Below are positions 27,601-39,600 of a DNA stretch of 64,000 nt, in pieces (the stretch's first letter is position 1; every line of letters begins with the position of its first letter). Below the pieces are notes generated by a model, which saw only the letters and a list, made by a program, of their open reading frames with translations, was not told the origin of the DNA and made no database searches. The position numbers and the translations under genes are program-made. The DNA comes from Phalacrocorax aristotelis. Taxonomy: Eukaryota > Chordata > Aves > Suliformes > Phalacrocoracidae. Location: contig NC_134282.1 in NCBI RefSeq assembly GCF_949628215.1, positions 17,898,723 through 17,962,722 of the forward strand. The letters run 5' to 3'.

Positions 27601-30600
27601 AAATTCAACAAGAACAAGTGCTCCTGCACCTGGGGAGGAACAACCCCATGCACCAGTACAGGTTGGGGGTTGACCTGCTGGAAAGTAGCACTGCTGAGAA
27701 GGACCTGGGAGTGCTGGTGGACAGCAGGTTGATCACAAGCCAGCAATGTGTCCTCGTGGCCAAGAAGGCCAACGACATCCTGAGGTGCAAACAAAGGAGT
27801 GTGGCAAGCAGGTTGAGGAAGGTTATCCTCCCCCTCTACTCCGCCCTAGTGAGGCCACATCTGGAGTGCTGTGTCCGGTTCTGGGCTCCCCAGTTCAAGG
27901 ACAGGGAACTGCTGGAGCAAGTCCAGCAGAGAGCTACCAAGATGATCAGGGGACTGGAACATCTCTCTTATGAGGAAAGGCTGAAAGACCTGGGTTTGTT
28001 CAGCCTGGGGAAGAGAAGACTGAGGAGGGATCTTGTCAATACTTATAAGTATCTGAAGGGTGGGTGTCAAGAGGACGGGGCCAGACTCTTTTCAGTGGTG
28101 CCCAATGACAGGACAAGGGGCAATGGGCACAAGTTGGAGCACAGGAAGTTCCACCTGAACTTCTTTCCTGTGAGGGTGACGGAGCAGTGGCACAGGCTGC
28201 CCAGAGAGGTTGTGGATTCTCCTTCCCTGGAGACATTCAAAATGCACCTGGACGCAGTCCTGTGCCCCCTGCTCTGGGTGTGCCTGCTCAAGTAGGGGGG
28301 TTGGACGAAATGATCTCGAGAGGTCCCTTCCAACCCCTACCATTCTGTGATTCTGTGAATGCACTTGTATACTGTGGAGCTGGTTTAATCATCTTTCTGC
28401 AGCACAAAGAAATACCTCTCCTGTCTGTAGGGTTTCTCATTGGTTACTTGAGTTATCGTGGACGAATGCAGAAGGCTAGCAGGTGTCTGGATGGAAGTGG
28501 CAAGTGTGAGACGACTCCTACCACATCTTACTTAGTGGATGATGATGAAACAGAGGAAGAAGTAGTTCCTGGACCACCTGTCTTCTTCTGGCCTGAGCTC
28601 AGAGCCCTGTTATCAGCTAAGCTGTCGGCCAGACGTCTCGAGGAAAACTTGAGGTAACAGAAAGCTTAGTTATAGCTATGAGAGAGGCACAACCTGTGAG
28701 CAGAATTCAAGCTCCTTTGGAGTACAAGGGCCTTAAAGATGTTTTGGGGTGGCATGTGGTTAAACATGGGCTTAAATGGCCCATGCAACTTAGGTTTGCA
28801 GGGTGGAGCACTGCAGTGCCACCTTGTGCTGTAGCCTAAGCTATACATCTGTTATCTACAGGCAAAGAGCAAATAAATACTCTTTTGAAGCTGGCCAGAG
28901 TGAAGATGAGAGCATTGCCAGCTACATTCATGAGCAGTTCACCAGCTTCCTCTTGGATGAAGTATGGAATGATGAGCACTACATTAAGCTGCAGGTCAAA
29001 GGCAGGTATGTTAATGAAGAGATGCAGATCTCTTCCTTATGGCATAGATATCTGTAGTCTTGAGCGAACACATGATTTCTGCTGAAAGTGGTGCTAAAAC
29101 TGTGAGGCAGTTACCCTCTCCAAAGAAAGCCTCAGTGTAGCCAAGCAATAGCTGCTCCTGCCTCTTCTCAGTCTTTCTAAATCTAGAGGGTCTGGTAGCA
29201 GCCCTCTGAGTTTTCTCCTGGCACATCTGTTTCCTCAAAACATACTTAGGAAGTGGACAGAAAACAGGCTTGAGTAAAAACTCAGCTGAAGGACAGATTC
29301 CCTGTGTCTAAAACTGCTAGAATGGACGACTCTGTGTTGTCACCCAAACAGGTGTTGCAGACGTGGCAGTGGTTCCTAGAGCAGCTCCAGAGGGTATCAA
29401 CAGGCATTGTGTTGGTTGATGGCTCATACACTCATGCCTTACTTGCCCCTTTACATCAGGGAGAAATTAATTTGGTTAGCCCCTCTTAGGCAGGGACGAA
29501 GACTTGGAAGCACAGCTTCTTTCTGTTACTAGTCTTAGAAATTAGCCTTTGTTAATTTCTCTGAACAACCCCAGAGATTCTTGCATGGAAGTACTGGGAT
29601 GAGTGCCTGTTTTGGGCTCTGCATTGACTTGATCAGAATTGCTAGGGCACAAACTAAAATATGGGAGCTAGTTAATTATGGAGTTTATGTATGAAAGAAC
29701 GTAACACTGTCTCTTTACATTTAACAGTACTGCGAACAAGGTGACTATTCTGGAGGATGATAAAGAAGAACAACTGGAGAGTCCTGATGCATATGTGGCA
29801 TACAGCAAGAGTGGCTCGGTTGTTGTAAGTAACTAGAAATGTGCTTGCACACTTAGCAGGTGGCAATGCCCAAAATATGTCGCTTCGAGATCTGGAGTGT
29901 ATAAAGGCCTCCCCCGTTAGAGACCTGTGGTGGGGTGGTGAGGACTGGGCCCACATAATAAGATGCAGAAGTAACTGTTTAAACTTCACTGCTGGGATCC
30001 AGACAGGAACTTTGACAGAAGTACTACTTCAACAGGCATGTTACATCTGAGCCGTTTACATTAATGAACGTGAACACCCTACTGTTGCTGTGACTCTTTA
30101 GGCTGTTTCAAGTATCTTACTGACTGTCGTGGTTTAGCTCCAGTCAGCAACTAAGTCCCACACGGCCGCTTGCTCACTCCCCCCACCCCAGTGGGATGGG
30201 GGAGAGAATCAGAAGAGCAAAAATAAGAAAACTTGTGGGTTGAGGTAAGAACAATTTAATAATTAAAATAAAGTAGTAGTAGTAATAATAATATCACTAA
30301 AATGAAAATAACAAGAGAGAGAGGTGAAACCCAGGGTGAAAAAAACCAAGTGATGCAACCACTCACCACCTACACACTGACACCGCCAGTCCCTGAGCTG
30401 CAATTGCTGCTTCCCCCAGCCAACTCCCCCCAGTTAATATACTGGTCGTGATGTCATATGATATGGAATATTCCTTTGGCCAGTTTGGGTCGGCTGTGTT
30501 GGCTGTGCCCCCCTCCCCGGCTTCTTCTGCACCTGGCAAAGCATGAGAAGCTGGAAAAGTCCTTGACTAGTGTAAGCACTATTTAGCAACAACTAAAACA

Positions 30601-33600
30601 TCAGTGCGTTACCAACATTATTCTCATACTAAATCCAAAATACGGCAGTATACCAGCTGCAGTGAAGAAAATTGACTCTATCCCACCCAAAACCATGACG
30701 ATTCTGTAGCATTTACGTCACACTCAGGTTCCACACTATCCAATACAACCTCATTAACCACAACCCCCCTTCCCATCCTTTGATAAAATACACAGATATC
30801 ATTCCCTTAGTCTATGGGCTGTCCCTGTAAAATGTACTCAAAATGCCCATTGAATTCATTTAGTCCATGACTTTGGGCTCCATCTATCGTAACAGTCTTT
30901 CAGGGCAGGACAGATAGTGTTTGTGGTGTTGGATTGTTGCATGCTGAAGTCAGTCCTTGTTCCACCACTGTTTTACTTTGCTCCATTTAATGACAGTTCA
31001 TTCTCCGTTGATTTGGGAGATTCCTACTGTGATACCATTGATACAGCATATAGCAACGACAGAAGTGATGACATACAATATTATATAGCAATGAACAGCA
31101 TACCATTCAGTTCGTTGGCTCTTTTCACCCAAAATGAAATCCCTTTGAGGTACACATCGCAATTCTCCATCTTTCCGCATCACCCACCAAGGTGGTCGAC
31201 CACCCTGGAGCAAAAGCAATTCCACAAGTGGGTTTCCCTTTGCCCGAGGCAGGAATAACCCAGACAGTTTTCCCCAGCATATTTTTTACGTGCACTACAG
31301 GGACTTTATCCCCTTCCGCATTATGTAAGAGCTCTGATTGGGCAGGGCCCGCTGGGTGATCAGTGCAACCCATTTACTCCATCTCGCATCAGTTGCATGG
31401 TGTGTAGAGGGGACCTTCCCTTTGAACATCCAGCCCAGCACTGGCAGTCAGGGTGCCAGGAGGAGCTGTGCTTCAGTACCAACCTCTTCCAAAGCAGCTC
31501 AAACCCCTTCGTATGCTGCCAATATCTCTTTTTCAGTTGGAGTATAGCAGGCTTTGAACCCTCTGTATTCCTGACTCCAAAACCCTAGGGGTCGACCTCG
31601 GGTCTCCCCTGGCGCTTTCTGCCAGAGACTCCAGGTAGAGCCATTCTCCTCAGCTGTGGTGTAGAGCACAGTTTTCACCTCTTGTCCTGCCCGGACTGGC
31701 CCAAGGACTGCTGCATGAACTCTCTCCTGTTTAATTTGTTCAAAGGCCTGCTGTTGCTCAGGGCTCTGTTTGAAATCATTCTTCCTCCGGGTCACTTGAT
31801 AGAGAGGGCTTACCATCAGACTGTAATCTGGAATATGCATTCTCTAAAAATCCACAAAGCCTGAAAAAGCTTGTTTCCTTTTTGCCTGTTGTTGGAGACA
31901 TGGCTGTTATTTTGTTGATCACCTCCGCTGGGATCTGACGGGATCCAAAATCTTGCCATTTTATTCCTAAAAACTGGACCTCCTATGCGGGTCCCTTGAC
32001 CTTACTTTGTTTTATGGCAAAACCAGCTTTCAGAAGGATTTGGAGTAATTTCTTCCCTTTCTCAAAAACATCTTCTGCTGTGTTGCCCACACGATGATGT
32101 CAACAATGTGTTGCAGAGCCTCCCCCTGTTCCGGGGCGGTCTGGATCAGCGATATTGATTGTGGCGTACCACTTGGCTGCCTTTGACTCCAGTTCACATA
32201 CAGAAGTTCTAGCACATCCGGCACAGCAGCACTCAGCGGCAGAGTGACTTCATTCAGGCCACGATAGCCTACTGTTAGTCTCCATTCTCCATTAGACTTC
32301 CACACTGGCCATATGGGACTGTTAAAGGGTGAGCGGGTCTTGCCGATGACTCCATGGCTCTCCAGTCGGTGAATGAGCCCATGGATCAGAATCGGGGAGT
32401 CTCGGTTGGTGCAATATTGCTCCCAGTGCACTGTTGTGGTGGCGATCGGCACCTGTTCTTCTTTGACCTTCAGCAACCCCATAACAAAAGGGTCCTTTAA
32501 GAGACCGGGCAAGGTAGACAGCTCTTTAATTTCCTCCATCTCCAAGGCAGCTATGCCAAAAGCCCACCCGTACCCTTCTGGGTCCTTGAAATACCCTCTC
32601 CTGAGACAGTCTATGCCAAGGATGCACGGAGCCTCGGGGCCAGTTGCAATGGGTGCTTTTGCCACTCATTCCCAGTCAGGCTCACTTCAGCCTCCAATAC
32701 AGTGAGCTCTTGGGATCCCCCTGTCACTCCAGCAATACACGTGGGTTCTGCCCCTGTATAGCTTGACAGCATTAGGGTGCACCATGCACCGGTGCCCACT
32801 AAAGCCTTATACTCCTGTGGGTCTGATGTGCCAGGCCATCGGGTCCACACAGTCCAGTAAAGCCAGTTGTCCCTTTCTTCCACCTGGCTGGAGCCAGGGC
32901 CCCTCTAGTCCTGATCGTAGTATTCGCTCACTTCCTGTAAACGTGAATCAAACGTCCCTCTATGAAGATCAGAAATAAAATCAGTGCTTCTACTCCTCTG
33001 CGTGGGGACCTGCTCACTGGGAACTGGAGCAGCAGCTTTTCTGGAAGAACCCCCCCGCGTGATTGTTTTTCCTTGCAACTCACATACCCGTGCCTCTAGG
33101 GTCAGGGTCGATTTTCCATCCCACTTCCTCATGTCCTCTCCATGGTCACACAAGTAAAACCAGAGGGTGGCCCTTGGTGTGTATCCCCTCTCTTGAGCAA
33201 ATGGACGCTTACTCCTAATGGCTGAGATACTGGTCCGTACAGGTGGGGACTAGGACGTATCTTCTTTGAGTTGCTGGAACTCTTGGGACAGTTTCTCAAA
33301 AGCAGAGACGAGAAAGGAAGAGACATGTGCTTTGTAATCCTGGAGTCTGACAACCACGTCACTCACCGTTGGTGCCTCGTCATCTTTCCAGGCCGCTACT
33401 GCCAGTGAGTTTACATGCAACGATGGTGTGCCCTGAACAAACTTCCACCACATGGGTTGCATGCAGTGGGCTTCCTCTGGATCTTTGGGTGGCTGTTCGT
33501 TGTCCAGGTCACCATAAATCACCTCAAGGATGGCTAAGTCCCTCAGGTACTGGATACCTTTCTCTGTGGTGGCCCGTTTTCATGGGCAATATATAACATC

Positions 33601-36600
33601 TTACTTGAAAGGATGCCTTTCTTTCACATCAGACAGGCGTCGCCTCCAGAGGCCAAGGGCTTGTGCCCCTTCTCCAATTGCTTTGTCAATGCCCCCTTCC
33701 CCAGAAAGGGACCCCAGTTGTTTGGCTTCCTTCCCCTCTAAATCCAGGCTACCCGCCCTGTTATCCCAGCATCAGAGCAGCCAGGTGACAACGTGTTCAC
33801 CTAGACAACGGCCAAAATCTTTTCACGTGCCTCGCAGCTCACTCAAGGGGAGGGATCAGGTGGTTTCTGTCTGGTTTATGAGTTCTTCCTCCTCTCCTCG
33901 TGATGACCCTGCTCTGCCATCCTCTCTTTCTAAAGGAGTTGACTTTTGCTTCCGAGATTTCTTCTTGTGTATAGGGGTGACTGATACTGGCACGGGTTTG
34001 TTCTCTGGTTCAGCTGCAGGGCCTGTCGTGGGGGTTTGAGTGGCTGCAGTGCCTGTCACTTTCTTCTCCTTTGTCTTTTTAGATCCAGAAGCCTTCTCTT
34101 CCCCTTAGGGGTACTGAATAGCGTTGAACAGGGCTCGGTAGGCATGGGCCAGGCTCCCGCACGTTGCAGTGACTTGTATCTCTCTGGAGTTGCCGGGGTG
34201 ACAACGTAATTCCTCCAAATATTCTACTAGTTTTTCGGGATACTGCACTTGTGCAGGGGTGAGGTCCCAAATCACTGGAGGTGCCCACCGACCTAGGCAC
34301 TTGCCCATACTATCCCACGTACCCTGCCTCTCATAACTATCAAGCCTTGGGGCGGGTCTCTGGATGATATTCTTAAATTGCTTATTAACCTTAGACAAAA
34401 CAAAAACAATATTCCCAAGAAATACCAACAGATGTATCTTAACTACCCAAGGATCTTCAAGGTGCTGAAAAGTTGTTGTAACAAAGGAGGAGACATCACA
34501 GATGAAAGTAGCAAAGGCGCCATTCTGTATTTCCTCCACAAAAAGCCTCTCAGAGAAGGAGGTATAATTTGCTGTCTCCACGAGGTGGCACCCGAAATAC
34601 AGTAACAGCTTCAACGCAAAACCCAAATACCAGATAAAGCTCAAGGCCATTGTTTTAGTAACAAATCTCCCAAGCAAAACATTGCTACTCACTGCAGAGC
34701 ACAGGAAACTACAATAGCCAACACCAATCTTCAACATGTGCTGCCAAAACAAGGTCATAGTGCAGATCAGATAAACCAATATTGAGAAGAGATCAGTCAA
34801 TGCTGTGACCAGCAACTGCTATTACCTCAAACCCTTCAGGCCCCACGTTGGGCACCAAAAAGGACTGTCGTGGTTTAGCCCCACTCAGCAACTAAGCCCC
34901 ACACAGCCGTTCGCTCGCTCCCCCCACCCCAGTGGGATGGGGGAGAGAATCAGAAGAGCAAAAGTAAGAAAACTCGTGGGCTGAGATAAGCACAATTTAA
35001 TAATTAAAATAAAACAGTAATAGTAATAATAATTTAATGAAAAGGAGAATAACAAGAGAGAGAGAGGTGAAACCCGGGGGGAAAAAAAACCATCACAAGT
35101 GATGCAGCTGCTCACCACCTGCCGACCAACACTGCCAGTCCCTGGGCTGCAATCTCTGCTTCCCCCAGTCCGTATACCGGGCATGACGTCACATGATACA
35201 GAATATCCCTTTGGCCAGTTTGGATCAGCTGTCTTGGCTGTGCCCCCTCCCCTTCCGGCTTCTTGTGCACCTGGCAGACCATGGGAAGCTGAGACAGTCG
35301 TTGCCCAGTTTAAGCACTGCTTAGCAATGACTAAAACAGCAGTGTGTTATCAACATTATTCTCATACTAAGTCCAAAACACAGCACTATACCAACTGCAG
35401 TGAAGAAAATTAACCCTATCCCAGCCGAAACCCTGATAATGACATAGGACTGCTGCATTTGTAACCGGTGTTTCTGCTCCAGGGCACACCAGTCTATGTG
35501 AACTATGGGCTGAAAGCTGATATTCAGAAGATAGAGGCGTATGGTGTTTCATTGAATGAAACTATAATCATCTTCAGAGCTGGAAAAATAACCCTTGCTG
35601 AGAAGGTAAGCAGCCTTTACCCCAAAGTCTGGCCAAACTTGGCAGCAGGAAGTTATGCTGCTTCTTGGAGATCCATCTCTGTGCCTCCTTTCTAGAACTC
35701 ACATATGCAGGCTTGTCCCTGCAGGTCGGGTCTTGCTTGTTTGCACTAAGCCTTTGCATGCAGGTCTGGACACCAAGTCTGAACAAAGCTGGTTACTGTT
35801 CATGGTGGTATTCTTTTCGGCCTCTCGCAGTCTGGCTGGGACAGCCAAGCATCTGGAGAGATGGAGCTGGGAGGCAGAGGGAGGCAGCCTGGGGGCTGCA
35901 GGGTGCAGAGCTGGCTGGTGTTGCTAGATGCAGCAATGGGGCTGCTAGAAGCAGAACAGCCTTGCCTCCAGACCACCTCTTGCTGCTGTAGCCAGATATT
36001 TTCAAAGCTTGGCTGCAGAGTTTCACTTGGGCCCTTGCTGACTGTTCACATGGATCAAGTGAAGGTGCTGGCACTGCATGCACACTCAGCTGCCTTGTAT
36101 GTTGCTGTAACGTTCCCTCTGTAGCAAGTAGAACCAGCCAAGCAGCCTAAAGGATCCAAGTGCTGCTGTACTAGGTCTGACCCAGAGCTGTCCCTCAGAT
36201 GGGTGCTCCTGGGGAAGCTGGGTATAGGACTGTTTCCAATCAGACTCTGCCTGTCTGTATGCATGAGATACAGGCAGAGCTATAAAGTGCTTCAGCAATG
36301 GGTGCTCACTGGTTCTCCAGTCCCCTTTCCACTTTTCAAACTGGTGTCTAGCCTTACAGGAGTGTACTGGTGGCATATCAGAGGCAGCTGGGTTGTAGGT
36401 GTGTTAAACACGGACCTGACTAGGCCACTCTGCCTCCATTTTCCATCTGAAGATGAGCATCCCATGGCTGCTTATCTTGTCTTGAGACTAATCTAATCTT
36501 GGGAAAAACAGGTGGAGCATAATCAAAATTAAATAACATCTTTCTTCTAAGCTGCTCTGAGGAGCAAGTTTGAGCTGAAGGAATCATAGGGTGAGGTACT

Positions 36601-39600
36601 AACCATGGAGTGTCCTGACTGTTCAAAAGGGTGTTAGACACACTCTGCCTCGAGTAGGACTGAGCTGCTTCCTTGTGTATCTGCCACTGTCAGGTGGCTG
36701 TTAAAATCTGTTGTGGAGTTGGGCATTGAGGAGCACAACCCTTCACACCATTACTCCATGTATTTGCCTTAACTCTCCTTGCTTGAAGTGCAAATGTGCA
36801 GTTAATGTTCCTCTTTGCTTTAGGTTGCAAATGCCAGAGAGGCCGGAGCAGTTGGTGCCCTGATGTACCTGGACCCATACGATTACAAGAACACAGACAC
36901 ACTTGTCCCCTTTGGACATGTGAGTATGCAACTGGCTCTCCCGTTTGTTGTTCAGGTAAACCTTTCTCACTGCGGACTGCAGACTGCAGCAGTCCTTCTG
37001 CAGGCCTCTGGCTCAGCAGTGCTTTATGCCCTTGTCTAGATGAAAACTGCTGGGCTCCTCTGAGACTTGAGGACTCCTCTTGCTTTTCACAGGCCCATCT
37101 TGGAACCGGAGACCCTTTCACCCCAGGCTTCCCGTCATTCAACCACACCCAGTTCCCACCAGTGGAATCTTCTGGACTACCTCGCATTGCTGTTCAGACT
37201 ATCTCTAGCCAAGCAGTAGGCAAGCTGTTCAGGTACCTGTTTCTCCTGGCTTGCGGGCTAGGCTGCTGTAGCCTTCTTGCAGGGGTGAGGATGGTGTTGA
37301 GGTGCTGTGAGCCCAGGGAGCTCTCTGCTGTGTGTCACAAGGAGCACTTCCTGGAACTGCCTGGAGAAATATCACTTGTGTCCATGCCTGATGTCTTAAA
37401 GACTGAACTTAATCTAATGTTGTATTCCTCTTGGCCTTGTCCTACCTCTCCCTGCATAATTAGTGGCACAGGACTGTAAGTTATTTCCTGAGCAGGCCCT
37501 GAATAAGGCTGCACCTGCAGTTGCAGGCTAGCTTTTTTCACAGGATTGCTAAATGAGGTCAGAGCTGGATAATGAGTTCAAAGGATCTCTCTTTTTCCTT
37601 TAGAAAAATGGGTGGAACGGAATGCATTTCAGAGTGGAAAGGTGGGGTCATCGGATGTACCGTGATGCCAAGCAGCATGAACAAGATGGCAGTGAAACTG
37701 AACGTGAACAACGTTATGGTAGACAGGAGGGTTCTGAACATATTCGGAGCTATCAAGGGATTTGAAGAACCAGGTAACAGCAACTGCCTTGTGGCTCAGT
37801 CTTGAGGGGAACTCTTCCTCTTCCATGATGATCAGAACATGACAGCTGCTCGCAGACAGAGACAGCCACTTCCTCAGCAGAACCAAGACCCTTCCCTAAG
37901 GGTCAAGGAAAAAGCTGAGCCATACTGCCAGGGAAAGGCTAAATAAAAGCAAGCAGTGTGCCAGATTCAGGGGTCAGACTCCATATTCTGTTCCTAGTAC
38001 AGAAGCTTAAAGCTGCTTTTCTGGTAAATGGTGTTTGCAACCTGAAGATTGCAGCTCAGATCTTGATGTCTCCTTTATAGATAGATATGTTGTGATTGGA
38101 GCCCAGAGAGACTCCTGGGGTCCAGGAGCGGCCAAGGCTGGAGTTGGAACTTCCATATTGCTGGAACTTGCCCGTGTGATCGCGGAGATGGTGAAAAAAG
38201 GTAAATATTTGTGTACAAAAGCATGGGGGTGGGAGGTGATGCAGGTTTAGCTTCGCAGGTGTTAACATTGGAGAGCCCAGTTGCAGAATAATCCTGTGAG
38301 AAGGCATAGGGAATGTGACAGAGCTTCTTGAGAAGCTATTACTTGTTCAACATAGACAACTTGTCTGCAGTGAGCACTTGCTTTCAAGGGACTACCTGCT
38401 TGTTTCTGGTATGGCTGGAATGCAAGAATGTCCTTGGATGACACACAATGCAGACCTCAAACTTGAGCTGTCTGTTGGACAGCCAGGCCCGACGGTGGGA
38501 AAACACTGAAGTGGCCAACCAGCTGAAGCAGTGGGGGCTGCATGGTGACACTTAGCGTGAGTGCTTTTGTCTCCAGGGTTCATTTTGGGCTGAGGCATCT
38601 GAACAAAAAAAGGGGAAAATGAGGACAGCATGGTTTTCCTACACAGCTCTGTGGCATGGAGGGGCAGGATAGAGCATCCATGCAGCCACTGGTGTGTGGG
38701 TTTGTCTGCAGCAGCCAGAATGCTTCAGCTCTGTCTGAGGACCAAGTGATTTATCAGCCCAGGCCCTCAGTGCTAATCTGCATCTCCAAGGGGGAAGGGC
38801 AGACGTCTCAGTCTCTCTCTTTCTGCAGATGGCTACAAACCAAGGCGCAGCATCATCTTTGCTAGCTGGAGTGCAGGAGAGTATGGAGCTGTGGGTGCTA
38901 CTGAATGGCTGGAGGTACTGTTCCTTTGATAGACTTCTGCGTGATGACTGCGCAGTTGAGATTTCCTGTTCCTGTGGATTAAACATCCTGGTGTTATACT
39001 GCTCATCTTTAAATATTTGTTTTCTTCTAGGGATACTCTGCCACACTGCATGCCAAAGCCTTCACTTACATTAACTTGGATGCTGCAGTCCTAGGTAACC
39101 TGCTACTCTTAATTTCTTAAAACTGAGCTGGACCAGAATAGGTTGACAGACATCCCTTAACCTCCAGGAATGGGGGCCATACCAGAGGTTGATGCTGGGT
39201 GTTTGGCTGAAGACTGGCATGACTCAATTTATTCTGCTGTTGTCAGGGCAACGAAGCTGGTGAAGGGTCTGGAGAACAGGTCTTACGAGGAGAGGTTGAG
39301 GGAACTGGGGTTGTTTAATCTGGAGAAGAGGAGGCTGAGGGGAGACCTTATTGCTCTCTACAACTGCCTGAAAGGAGGTTGTAGTGAGGTGGGTGTTGGT
39401 CTCTTCTCCCAAGTCACAAGTGATAGGATGAGAGGAAATGGCCTCAAGCAGTGTCAGGGGAGGTTCAGATTGGATATTAGGAAAAATTTCTTGACTGCAA
39501 GAGTGGTCAGGCACTGGCACAGGCTGCCCAGAGAGGTGGTGGAGTCACTATCCCTGTAGGTGTTCAAAAAACATGTAGGCGTGGCACTTCAGGGCATGGT

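Larger units (their letters stand above)
30125..35438 (-). mobile_element. ERVL-like provirus, internally deleted, antisense in TFRC intron
   Basis: Minus-strand order: 5' LTR 34866-35438, primer binding site 34840-34857, leader ORF 34105-34815, gag remnants (about 32905-34059), protease/RT remnant (about 31850-32883), RNase H remnant (about 31400-31840), integrase C-terminal remnant (about 31110-31373), 3' LTR 30125-30700. It is flanked by CTGAC (30120-30124) and ATGAC (35439-35443), a 5-bp target duplication with one mismatch. Pol is much shorter than a full one and stops are frequent, so it cannot be active. No env gene recognised. Confidence 0.88.

Noticed and set aside
30990-31225. Possible env or accessory membrane gene at the provirus 3' end
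   Set aside because: The frame starts in integrase C-terminal sequence. The hydrophobic tail is about 40 residues, too short to call a gene.
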